Below are positions 1 through 8,600 of a stretch of DNA of 20,600 nt, one piece after another; the stretch's first letter is position 1, and every line of letters begins with the position of its first letter. Made by a program: the position numbers and the translations under genes. A model generated the notes under the pieces. The model ran no database searches and was not told where the DNA came from. It saw only the letters and a program-made list of their open reading frames with translations. Origin of the DNA: Pseudomonadota bacterium (GTDB lineage Bacteria; Pseudomonadota; Alphaproteobacteria; Sphingomonadales; Sphingomonadaceae); assembly GCA_023417515.1 (NCBI GenBank), contig JAEZFL010000162.1:1-20600 (forward strand). The letters run 5' to 3'.

Positions 1-50
1 GGGGGGGGGGGGGGGGTGGGGGGGGGGGGGGGGGGGCTGGGGGGGGAGCG
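1..50. repeat. Near-homopolymeric G-tract (poly-proline coding on minus strand)
   Basis: Bases 1-46 are G except T17, C37 and T38. On the minus strand in the TerD frame this reads CCC/CCA proline codons with an occasional GCC alanine. The frame stays open, which fits a genuine proline-rich linker, and the preceding Ala-Pro repeats (bases about 50-80) support this. A tract this pure is also a place where assemblies end or where sequencers produce false G runs. The exact length should therefore not be trusted. Confidence 0.75.
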
Positions 51-604
51 GGAGCCGGCGCAGGCGCAGGCGCAGCAGCCTCGTCGGCGACGTCGATGCC
101 GAAGGAGCGGGCGAGCGGCGCGAGGCCGCCGTTGAAGCCCTGGCCGACCGCTCGGAATTTCCATTCGTCGTTGCGCTTGTAGAGCTCGCCGAAGGTCATC
201 GCGGCTTCGCTGGCGCCGGACAGAGCCGGCGCAAAGCTGGCGACCGTGTCGCCGCCGCGCTTCACCACGATGCGCGCATTGCTGAGCTGGGCGAGAGTCT
301 GCTTGCGAGCCTGCGCCTCGTCGATGGTGACGCAGAAGACGATCCTGGCGATGTCGCCGGGGAGCCGCGCGGTGTCGACCTCGAAGCTGGCTCCGCTTGC
401 CGACTTGTCGGCCAGCTTCACCGCGCCGTCGGCGCCGCTCGGCTGGTTGTAGAAGACCATGTCATGATCGCCGCGGACCTTGCCGCTGTCGCCGAGCAAA
501 TAGGCGGAGACGTCGGAATCGAGGCCTGAGGGAGCGGAGAGCTCGACCATGACCGTGAGGGCGCCGTTGCCAACGGACGTGTTCGCGCCTTGCTGAAGCT
601 CCAT
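1..604 (-). CDS. TerD-family protein with C-terminal poly-proline tract, 3' end outside window
   Basis: About 201 codons are visible. The gene starts at ATG 604-602, preceded by a GGGGG stretch that could act as ribosome binding site, and stays open to base 1. Residues 1 to about 175 look like a TerD domain: MELQQGANTSV at the start, then a segment with D28, LLGDSGKVRGDHDMVFYNQP, then DIARIVFCVTIDEA and MTFGELYKRNDEWKFRAVGQGF. TerD proteins are cytoplasmic, bind calcium through acidic loops like this one and belong to tellurite/stress (Ter) systems. After about residue 176 the protein turns into Ala-Pro repeats and then almost pure proline, encoded by the G-tract at bases 1-46. A proline linker this long usually joins to a second domain, which is not visible here. 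The gene follows the kinase-like gene after 119 bases on the same strand, so it may be in the same operon or have its own promoter. The family call is firm; the specific function is unknown. Confidence 0.88.
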   Translation of the reverse strand, partial: MELQQGANTSVGNGALTVMVELSAPSGLDSDVSAYLLGDSGKVRGDHDMVFYNQPSGADGAVKLADKSASGASFEVDTARLPGDIARIVFCVTIDEAQARKQTLAQLSNARIVVKRGGDTVASFAPALSGASEAAMTFGELYKRNDEWKFRAVGQGFNGGLAPLARSFGIDVADEAAAPAPAPAPAPPPAPPPPPPPPPPP

Positions 605-723
605 TGATTCCCCCGTGATGGTAGCGCGCAAGCTTAGGCGACCCGGCCGGACTCGCGGAGCGGCCAGGCCATGGATCAGGTACGGCAGGCTTTGCGGGGC
701 GCGCAACCCACTTTCGGGTCCGT
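605..723. other. Intergenic spacer between kinase-like gene and TerD gene
   Basis: These 119 bases have no convincing coding frame. A small possible hairpin, ACCC (706-709) with GGGT (716-719), sits just after the kinase-like stop codon, but it is only four base pairs with no T-run, so it is a poor terminator candidate. No clear -35/-10 pair was found. This is the largest gap within the left cluster, so a separate promoter for the TerD gene could lie here. Confidence 0.5.
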
Positions 724-2490
724 TCAGCAGCGGACCCAGCGTTCGCCGGCGATTTCGTAGGCCTGGCCGTCCGGGCCGAGCCTGAACGCGAATTCGCGGC
801 CTTCCAGCCTTCCATCCACGACGATCGTGCGGACGGTGTCTCCGCGCGCCTCCACGATGCGATGGCGATAGGTGTCGCCGGCGATCCGGGAGATCAGCCG
901 ATCGCCCAGAACGGTGTTCACCGCCGGCTCCTCGCAATCGGCATCCCCGACCGCGCGCCATTCGCCGGCCAGCCGGGACGCCAGGCTGAGGTCGATGGTC
1001 ACGACGTCTCGCACGGGCTCGGGGGCGGGTTCGAGCAGCTCGAGCAGATAGGCGCCGGTCGCGCCGGGCGTGTAGCTGGTGGCGGTGATCACATAGGTGC
1101 CGTCGCGCGGCAGGGTGACGGCGAGGCGGCTGTCGCGGGTGCCGCCGTCCGGATCATCGTCGTTGGAGGCGCGGAAGCCGGGGCCGCTCATCTCGACGAG
1201 CGGGTCGAAGTCGGCCGAGCCGAGGCGAAGCTCAAGCCTCTGGCCGCGGCGGCCGGCGAGAGTGAAGCTGTCCTGGTAGCGGCCGCCGGAGCCGCGCTCG
1301 TCATTGCGCGTGAGGAGGCCGGAGACGGTTCCGCCGGGCCGGATTTCGGGTCGTGCAGGCGTTTCGGGTTCGCGCGGCGGATCGGGCTCGGGCCGGGCGA
1401 CGCTGCGATTCTCGGTCGGCTCTTCCGTGGCGGTGGGGGCGAACCAGCCCTGCTGCCAGGCATAGAGAGCGCCGACCGCCGCGCCGAGCAGGATGACGGC
1501 GAAAACGAGGAGGGGAGTCGCCCAGGAGCGGCGGGGCGGCTGCGGCGCGACGGACACCGGTGGCGGCGGTTCGGCCGGAGGGGGCGGCGGAGCGGCCGGA
1601 ATGTCCCGGGTCAGCGGGGCGATCGGCGCAGCGGGCGGCGGTCCCATCGCGGCGAGCCATGACGCGCCGTCCGCGAAGCGCTGCTCCGGCTCGACCGCCA
1701 TGCCGCGGCGGATCGCGGCGAGGAATGCGGACGGATAGGCATCGCCGTCGGCGAGCTCCGACGCCCCAGGGTCGCGCCAGCGGTCCTGCCAGGGGGCCGG
1801 GTCCCGGCCCGCGATCAGCCGGAAGACCAGGGCCGAGGCGGCATAGATGTCGGCCGGAGGGCCGAGCGGCTCGGCGAGGGTGCCGTCGTGAAGCTCGATC
1901 GGGCTGTAGCCGGGGCGGACCAGGCCCCGCTGGCTTTCGAGCAACGCTAGGAAGCGGCGGTCGTCGACGGCGAATTCAGTGAGCTGGACGGTGCCGCTGG
2001 CGATGCTCACCGTATCGGGGCCGATGTCGAGATGGGTCAGGCCGCGGGCGTGGATCTCGGCCAAGGCGGCGGCGAGGTCGCGGGCGAAGAGCTGGACCTC
2101 ATAGGGGCTGAGCTTGAGTCCGGGGGCGAGCGCGGCGCTGAGCGGCTCGCCGACCGGCTCGCCGATCGAATAGCCGCCCGGCCTGGTTTCAAGGATCGGC
2201 GCGATGCCGGGGTGGCGGATGCCGGCGAGGGCCTCGCCCTTGGCGAGGAACTGGGCGAGGCCGTCCCGCCAGGCGTCGGCGAACCTTTCGTCGGCCGGCT
2301 CGAGCGCGCCGTCGGGCCCGCGCCGGACCACGCCGGGCGGAGCATATTCACGCAGGCGCACCCGCGTGAGGCCGTCGCGGGCGGCGTAGACGAGGCCGTC
2401 GCCGATCCGGCCGATGGCGCTGATGACGTGGAAATCGGGTCCGATCAGCGGCAGCGGGCCGGGAGGGAGGAAGCTGGGCTGGTCAGGCAT
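724..2490 (-). CDS. Membrane-spanning kinase-fold protein, probable pseudokinase, with extracytoplasmic PPC-like domain
   Basis: 588 residues. Residues 20-285 follow the Ser/Thr kinase fold: a glycine loop (IGRIGDGLVYAA, 26-37), an alpha-C Glu candidate E86, HLDIGPDT (153-160), an APE-like SPIE (196-199) and a helix-F DIYAAS motif (214-219). Key residues are altered. The VAIK-type lysine is R47, the HRD loop keeps D155 but its metal-binding Asn is T160, and DFG reads EFA (172-174). A proline-rich linker (285-320) leads to one membrane helix (325-345). Outside the membrane, 386-486 resembles a bacterial pre-peptidase C-terminal (PPC) domain, with the acidic loop SNDDDPDGG and LPRDGTYVITATSY. 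The last 90 residues are unassigned. The layout, cytoplasmic kinase fold plus external beta-domain, suits transenvelope sensing. Catalysis is doubtful, although E172 could still bind metal. The gene lies 25 bases after the small anchored protein gene. Confidence 0.85.
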   Translation of the reverse strand: MPDQPSFLPPGPLPLIGPDFHVISAIGRIGDGLVYAARDGLTRVRLREYAPPGVVRRGPDGALEPADERFADAWRDGLAQFLAKGEALAGIRHPGIAPILETRPGGYSIGEPVGEPLSAALAPGLKLSPYEVQLFARDLAAALAEIHARGLTHLDIGPDTVSIASGTVQLTEFAVDDRRFLALLESQRGLVRPGYSPIELHDGTLAEPLGPPADIYAASALVFRLIAGRDPAPWQDRWRDPGASELADGDAYPSAFLAAIRRGMAVEPEQRFADGASWLAAMGPPPAAPIAPLTRDIPAAPPPPPAEPPPPVSVAPQPPRRSWATPLLVFAVILLGAAVGALYAWQQGWFAPTATEEPTENRSVARPEPDPPREPETPARPEIRPGGTVSGLLTRNDERGSGGRYQDSFTLAGRRGQRLELRLGSADFDPLVEMSGPGFRASNDDDPDGGTRDSRLAVTLPRDGTYVITATSYTPGATGAYLLELLEPAPEPVRDVVTIDLSLASRLAGEWRAVGDADCEEPAVNTVLGDRLISRIAGDTYRHRIVEARGDTVRTIVVDGRLEGREFAFRLGPDGQAYEIAGERWVRC

Positions 2491-2515
2491 GGGGATGCCG
2501 CCTCAATCGCGCCGG

Positions 2516-3001
2516 TCAGCCGGGGGTTCCGCCGGCGCATTGCTGGCGGATCTGGGCCATGCGCGCGGGCACCGCGGATTCGAGCACGGACTGGCGCGCC
2601 CGGATGAGCTCGTCCTCGCCACCGGCGGGAGTGGTCGCGGCATCATCGGCATGGGGACCGGGGAGCTGGACCTCGACCCGCTCGCCCGGGAAATCGAGCG
2701 AGCCGGTGGCGCGCTGGTTGGCGCGTAGCGTGAGGTCGACGATCTGCGGGTCGAGCAGGTCGTAGCAGATGAAGAAGCGCTCCCAGCTGTTGATCACGCG
2801 CTGCCGGGCAGCGGGGATTTCAAGGGTGAAGCTGGACGGCGGTTCGGCGGCTTGTCCCTCGCCGGGCGCCCAGCTCGTCGTCCAGGCGGTGGCGAGGAGG
2901 GCGATCGCGGACAGGCCCACCGCGGCTGGGAGCAGCGGCATGCGCGGCGCCGGGGGAGCGGCGATTCCGGCGCGGGCGGCGCGGCGGGCGCGGCGGCTCA
3001 T
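2516..3001 (-). CDS. Small membrane-anchored protein of unknown function
   Basis: 161 residues, not recognised. The start is ATG 3001-2999, which overlaps the stop of the transpeptidase gene (ATGA, 4 bases). The same frame stays open further upstream, but that part reads as arginine-rich shadow sequence inside the transpeptidase gene. The N-terminus is very basic (MSRRARRAARAG), followed by one hydrophobic helix at about 23-41, which predicts a short cytoplasmic tail and an external remainder. The external part has a compact segment (58-115) with NSWERFFICYDLLDPQIVDL, a beta-like LEVQLPG-type stretch and a helical C-terminus (130-153). C79 and C155 are the only cysteines and could pair outside the cell. 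Its position right after the SEDS-like/PBP pair suggests an accessory subunit of that synthase, comparable in role, not in sequence, to small divisome proteins. That role is inference. Confidence 0.8.
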   Translation of the reverse strand: MSRRARRAARAGIAAPPAPRMPLLPAAVGLSAIALLATAWTTSWAPGEGQAAEPPSSFTLEIPAARQRVINSWERFFICYDLLDPQIVDLTLRANQRATGSLDFPGERVEVQLPGPHADDAATTPAGGEDELIRARQSVLESAVPARMAQIRQQCAGGTPG

Positions 3002-5649
3002 GAGCCCCGCTCTCGGCTGCAGGGCGCGCCCATGAACCAGGTGCGGCTGGTGTCGCCGCGCAAGAGGCCCATCGCGTAGCCGAGCGCCGGCGTGCGGTTC
3101 TCGCCGGTGCGTGCCTGGAAGTTGATCGCTGCGACTCGCAGGCTGCACGGCGCGGTGTCGGCCGCACCGGGACGGTAGCGGCCGACCATCAGCACCATGA
3201 CATGGCCGGTGCCTTCGCCGAGCGCGATCTGCGGCGGGATGGCGGTGACCCGGCCGTTGGCGTCTGCGCGCACCTGGGACAGCGCCGAGGGGCTGGCGTT
3301 GAGGGTTCGCACCAGCTCGGCGAGGCGGTTGGCAGCGGCGCCGAAGCGCGCCTGGCAATCGGGCCGGGCGGCGATTGCCTGGGCGACCGGCAGCGACTCA
3401 TTATCGCCGACCGCGAGAATGGCGCGCGGCTGAGCGCCGGGGCGCGGGACACGGCTGACAAGACGGAGACCGCAGCCGGCGCTGGCGAAATTCTGGAGGA
3501 GCTGGCGGGAATCGTCGCCGAGGAAGGCGACGTTCGGCGTTCCGGTCTTGGCGAACAGCCGGAACTGGTCGCCGTTGGCCGCGGTCGCGGGGAAGCCGGC
3601 GCCGGCGAGGCCGCGGGCGGTGCCTTCGGAGACGACCGCGCGAAGACCGTCGATGACCCGCGCCTGGGCACCTTCGTTGACTCGCAAGCGCACCTCCTCC
3701 GGCACTTCCTCGCCCGGCACGACGCCCTTGGGGGTGAGGCGGGAGGTGATCGCCCGGCCGGTCACGATCCGGGCGAAGGACTGGGCGAGGCTGATCGTCG
3801 TCCAGCGGCCGCGATTGCCGCCGAGGATCGTCATCACATAATCCTGGTAGATGTCGTCGACGACGTTGAGGCCGAAGCCCTCGCGGTCCGGGCTGACCGC
3901 GGCGAGCAGGCGCGGGCGCTGGAAGGCGAAGCCCCGCCAGATCGCGCGGTTGGAGGGGTCGTCGGCGAGGCAGCCGAGGTCCGGCACCGAGGGGCGGTCG
4001 TCGGGCGCGTTCGGATTGACGCAGAACAGGGTGTAGAGATTGTTCGACCAGCCCTGGCCGGCGGGGCGGCCGGCACGGAGCGGGCGCATTCCATTGGGGC
4101 CTTGCTGGGCGCCTTCCATGAAGGCCATTGGCGGGCGGCAGTTGCGTGGCGTGTCGCCGATGAAGAAGGTCTCATTGGACGGCCCGTCGCAGGCGCCGCG
4201 GGCGATGCTGTCGGCGTCGGACAGGCCGAGGATCATCAGCATCGCGGCATATTTGTTCGACGATCGGGCGAGGAAGGTGCGGAAGTCCCACTCGCCGCCG
4301 GCCTGGTCGGGGACCGGGGTGCCGAGATCGATTCCGGCCAGCGTCTGGAACGGGTTGGAGCCGGAAATCCTGAGCGTGCCCAATTGCGGGAAGCTGTTGA
4401 GGATGGCGAGCGCCATCGGCGGCTTGGCGGCGGAGCCGGCGACCATGCGCACGAAATTGCTGTTGCGCTCGAGCATACGGCGGTGGGCGGGCGAGCCGCG
4501 TTGGCTGGGGTGGAGATGCTCGGGGAGGACCGGGAAGCTGGGGATCGCCGCGATCTCCCCGGTGAGGCCGTCCATCAGCACCGCGGCCGAGCGGAAGCTG
4601 GTGATGCCTTCGCTGCCGTAAAGCGAGGTCGAGGCGGTGGTGAGAAGCTGCTGGGTCGCGCCCTGGAGGCGGCTGTCGATGCTGGTCTGGAGCGACTGGC
4701 TTCCGCCGCCCGCAGCGGACTCGATCGCGCGGGCGAAATTGGCGAGGCCGGCGGCGCGGATCCGGACGGCGTCGCCGCGGGCGCGGGAGATGGCCGGCTC
4801 GCTCTGGACGAACTGATAGCGGCGCGTGCCGCCGGGCCAGGCGAAGGTCAGCGTGTCGCCGCTCCGGAGCACCCGCCAGCCGACCTGGAATTCGCCGCGC
4901 GGCGCGACCTCGGTCGCTCCGACGCTGACCGTGACCTGGCCACGATCGCGGCGGGGCACGCGCAGGATGGCGTGGTCGCCGACCCGGCGCAGGGTGGCGA
5001 CGGCGGTCGGCGGGCCGCCGCTCGCCGCGATGAAGGTGAGTTGGCTGAAACTGCCGCCTTCCTGCCCGGAGTCCGGATCGATCACGTTCACGGTGCGGTT
5101 GGCGGCGGCCGCGCCGGGGCGCGCCGCGGTGAGCCGGGCGGCGGTTGCGCCGCGCTCGTCGAGCAGCTGCTGGAGGCTTTGGCTGTCGGCGTAGAGGATC
5201 GAGCCGCGCCAGCCGCTGCTGCCCTGATAGGCGCCGCTGATCAGGTGGGCACGCGGGTCGATCTCGAGCCTCGTGCCGTCGAACCGCCAGATCGACGGGT
5301 CGAGCGTGTTCATGTCGTCGCGAAGCCAGGAGGCCGCGATGAAGGCGTCGAACTCGGCCGGCACGTCGGGACCTCGGGCACGTTCGACGCGGCCGTTCAC
5401 GTCGCCGCTTTCGTCCGCAGCGTCTGGCACCGCGTAGAGCCAGGAGCGTTCGATCGCTCCGGCGACGATCCCGGCATAGCCGTCGGTGGTGCCGTCCGCC
5501 CCCGCGATGCTGGGCTTGAGCACCGGTCCCGCGACGATGGCGAGGCCGAGAGCGCCGAGCAGGACCGCGGGGAGCGGCAGGGTGGCGAGGCGCCGGCCCC
5601 AATCCACCTTGGCGCGCGGACCGCGCTGGCGGCGCGTCATGCGGGCCAT
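2998..5649 (-). CDS. Penicillin-binding-protein transpeptidase (class B-like), divergent
   Basis: 883 residues. One N-terminal membrane helix (about 21-43) follows a basic tail, so the bulk is periplasmic. Residues 50-320 are an N-terminal region I cannot assign. The transpeptidase domain begins near 322 (TSIDSRLQGATQQLL, the usual lead-in) and carries all three catalytic motifs: S406-A-A-K409, S463-S-N465 and K701-T-G703. A GNRGRWTTISLAQSFARIVTGR segment (611-632) matches the conserved stretch before KTG. This predicts a serine enzyme that cross-links peptidoglycan and could be acylated by beta-lactams. No glycosyltransferase domain is seen, so it would rely on a partner polymerase. The gene just upstream (TGATG, 1-base overlap) encodes a SEDS-like protein, the standard partner of class B PBPs. 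Cysteines at 487, 504, 543, 560, 726, 765, 835 and 877 are numerous for a PBP and suggest disulfides in insertions. The protein is clearly not the housekeeping FtsI or MrdA. Confidence 0.9.
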   Translation of the reverse strand: MARMTRRQRGPRAKVDWGRRLATLPLPAVLLGALGLAIVAGPVLKPSIAGADGTTDGYAGIVAGAIERSWLYAVPDAADESGDVNGRVERARGPDVPAEFDAFIAASWLRDDMNTLDPSIWRFDGTRLEIDPRAHLISGAYQGSSGWRGSILYADSQSLQQLLDERGATAARLTAARPGAAAANRTVNVIDPDSGQEGGSFSQLTFIAASGGPPTAVATLRRVGDHAILRVPRRDRGQVTVSVGATEVAPRGEFQVGWRVLRSGDTLTFAWPGGTRRYQFVQSEPAISRARGDAVRIRAAGLANFARAIESAAGGGSQSLQTSIDSRLQGATQQLLTTASTSLYGSEGITSFRSAAVLMDGLTGEIAAIPSFPVLPEHLHPSQRGSPAHRRMLERNSNFVRMVAGSAAKPPMALAILNSFPQLGTLRISGSNPFQTLAGIDLGTPVPDQAGGEWDFRTFLARSSNKYAAMLMILGLSDADSIARGACDGPSNETFFIGDTPRNCRPPMAFMEGAQQGPNGMRPLRAGRPAGQGWSNNLYTLFCVNPNAPDDRPSVPDLGCLADDPSNRAIWRGFAFQRPRLLAAVSPDREGFGLNVVDDIYQDYVMTILGGNRGRWTTISLAQSFARIVTGRAITSRLTPKGVVPGEEVPEEVRLRVNEGAQARVIDGLRAVVSEGTARGLAGAGFPATAANGDQFRLFAKTGTPNVAFLGDDSRQLLQNFASAGCGLRLVSRVPRPGAQPRAILAVGDNESLPVAQAIAARPDCQARFGAAANRLAELVRTLNASPSALSQVRADANGRVTAIPPQIALGEGTGHVMVLMVGRYRPGAADTAPCSLRVAAINFQARTGENRTPALGYAMGLLRGDTSRTWFMGAPCSRERGS

Positions 5650-8600
5650 CAGCCGGCCCTCCGATAGACGATACCGATGCGCGCCATAAGCAGGAGGGCG
5701 AGGCCTTCAATGAGATCCCCGCCCGACGACGCGGCCAACAGATAGATGTTGCGGCCGGTGAACGGGACGAGGAGCAAATTGGCGAGGATCATGTAGGCGG
5801 CGGCGCCGAACAGGGTCCAGATCGCCAGCGCTCCGGCGAGGTGCGGCCAGGGCGCGGGGGCGGGGACCCGGTGATAGACCGCAGCGCCCGCAGCCGCGGC
5901 GAGGACGAGGAGAAAGGCCACCGCGCCGAGGCGGCCGAACGGCGCCATGATGTGCGAGGCGCTCAAATAGTCGCTGAGATGGGTCGCCTGGAAGCGGAAG
6001 GTGCCGAGGTCGACCGGGTAGAGCCAGCCGCGGCCGAGCAGGGTGCCGGTGAGCTCGCCGAGCAGCAGGCTCTGGTCGAGCTGGACTGCGGCGGCGCGGT
6101 TGCCGATGTCGGCGATCTGCGATGGCGCGAAGACGGCACGAAGGCGGAGCCAGTTGGGATCGGTGCTTCGGTCCTCGACCGCATATGCGACGCGCTCTTC
6201 GAGGGGCGCTTCCGCGCTTGGCGGCGGCGTAAGCGCGATCATGCTCCACAGGAGGAGATAGCCGGCGACGAGTCCCGCGGCGGGCAGCGCCCAGGGGAGC
6301 CTGTCCTTCCATGTCGGCGGAGCCGCGCTCTCGCGGCGACGCCAGCGGCGCATGCGCCAGAGAGCAACGCCGGCGATGGGCGGCAGGTGGACCAGCGCGA
6401 AGCCGATGTCGTTGATTGCCAGGGCGACCAGCCCGACTCCGACACCGAGTGCGGCGAGGAAGAGGAGCCCGAAGCGGCGGCGCCTGTCAGGCGGAGCGGC
6501 CTCAGCCTGGGCGAGCAAGGCGCCGACGCAGGCGAGGAGGAGCGGGACGTAGACGGCGCTCAAGGCGATTCCGAAGATTCGCTCGCGATAGCCAAGCAGG
6601 CCGAGCAGGATGCGCACGGCGACGATCGCCCCGAGCAAATAGAGCCAGAAATCGGGCCGGCGGTCGAGCACCAGGCGGGCGAGGAACGGGCGCTCGCTAG
6701 CCCCTCCCCCTTGCGTGGAGGGGTTGGGGTGGGGGCCAGCGGCGTCTGCGGCTGAATGACTTTCTTCCTCGTTGGCGGCTGGAGGAGTCTCTTCGGCGGC
6801 AGACGACGCCGGCCTCCCACCAACCTCCCCCACAAGGGGGGAGGCTTGATCGCGCTCGGCTTCGATTTCGCTTGGGAGCCGCTCGAGATAGCCGTCCCTG
6901 ACCGGTGCCGGCGCGGCAGCGGGGACAGGCGCGGGAGCTGGCGTTGGCCGGGCAGGGCGATCCGCCGTGAAGGCGACGGCGACACGCAGTCCCAGCGCGC
7001 CGAGCGCCAGCAAGGCGAACAACTGGCCGATCAGGTCGGGCGGGCCGAGCCACCACCAGAGCGACGCGAGGGCGACCACGACGAACCCGGCCAATGCCGA
7101 CGCGGTGGTCAGGCTGAGATCGGCTTGTCTGCGGATCGAGATGAGGATCATCGGCAGCGCGATCATCGCCGTGCCGACGTCGCCGTAGATGGTTCGCCAG
7201 TCGACAGCCGGGTCCGCGAAGACTCCATCGATGCCGACGAGCGCGCGGACGACGAGAAGATATTGCGCGAGGACGAGGATCTGGCCGTCGAGCCGGTGGA
7301 TGCTCCAATAGGTCTCGCCCGAGGCGTGGACGACGAGCGCGACGGCGAAGGCGAGGATGACGAGCAGCCACGGGATGCCCATCCGGTCGACGCGGAAGTC
7401 GATCTGGCGCTGGACCGGGCCGGCGGTCGCGGAGCCCTCCAGCGGTGCCCGGAACTCGAAGCTGGTGCCGCGGCACAGGTTGAACCGGTCGATCGGCATT
7501 CCGGCCGCGGCGCTGGAGATGACCGAGCCGGGGCGGTTGCCGAAAGCCGTGATCGCGAACGCCTCGGGCGAAGCCTGGTCCGGCGCGACGGCAAGGCGCG
7601 ACAGCGGCCGCTCGCAATGGCCGATCGGGATCAGCTCGGGCGTGTCGAGCGCGAGGGTGAAGCGGCGGCGCGCGGTCGGGTCTTCGATCAGCTGGTGGCC
7701 CAGCGTGAAGGAGCGAAGCTCGCGAAGCGTATTGCCGCGCACCGCGAGGATGGCGACGTGGCGGCTGCTATTCTCGGCAAGCGGCTCGGCCTGCGCGAGC
7801 GAAGGGTTCACGACGCTGCCATCGGCGCGGCGGATGCGAGCGCCGGGGTCGAGCAGCATCGCGAACCATTGGTGACCTCGAAAACCACCCTGCTGGAACA
7901 GGAAGCTCTGCGCCGGCCGGGGCACCTCGCCGGCGCGGGCGGGGTCGGCGAGGACGGCGTTCGGGCAGTTGCCGTTGGCGTCGGGCTGATCGCACAGGAT
8001 CGCGCCGAGACGGTGGATGCGGTTGGCGGGACCATAAGGCTGGATCGAGCCGAACAGGCCCGGACGGGTGCGCAGCTCGCGCGCCTCGCCGCCGCCTGGG
8101 GGCTCGAGGCGGCCGTCGTCGCGGAAGGTCCACCAGCGCGCCTGCGGCGTTTCGCAGCGATTGAGGCAGAGGGTGTCGCCGTCATTGAGCGGGACCGCGC
8201 CGGCATAGGTGCGGCCTTCGTCGCCGTCCTGGGCCGCGACCAGGGTGCCGTCGCTGCCGGTGAGCGTGGCGAGGCGAAGCGTGGCATCGCCCCCGGCCTG
8301 GTGGTCGAGGCGGACGAGGGCGCCGTTGAGGTCGGCCCCCGCCGGGTCCTGGACGACGAGGTCGACGCAGCCGCGTGCCGGGCCAGCGACGAAGACCGGG
8401 TTCTGGCCGGCGCCGAAATAGGCCTCGCAGCCCGTGGTCGGCACCGGCTGGGCGCGGCCGCCCTGCATCGACAGCTGTGTCACCGCCATGCCCTCGGCAT
8501 AGAGGCGCAATGTGTCGAAGCGCTCGTTGACCCAGCCGCTGGGGATGCAGGCGACGAGGAGCAAAGGCGGGATCGCGGAGCGAAGCCGAAGCCAGGCTGG

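Noticed and set aside
706..719. Hairpin ACCC...GGGT after the kinase-like gene as a terminator
   Set aside because: It has only four base pairs and no T-run.
462..815. Minus-strand 117-residue open frame across the kinase-like gene end and TerD start
   Set aside because: It overlaps two better-supported genes, is Arg/Ala-rich and matches nothing.
3202..5667. Long plus-strand open frame (821 codons) opposite the transpeptidase gene
   Set aside because: It is an antisense shadow of GC-rich coding DNA: low-complexity Ala/Gly/Arg/Glu/Asp composition with no domain, while the minus strand carries PBP motifs.
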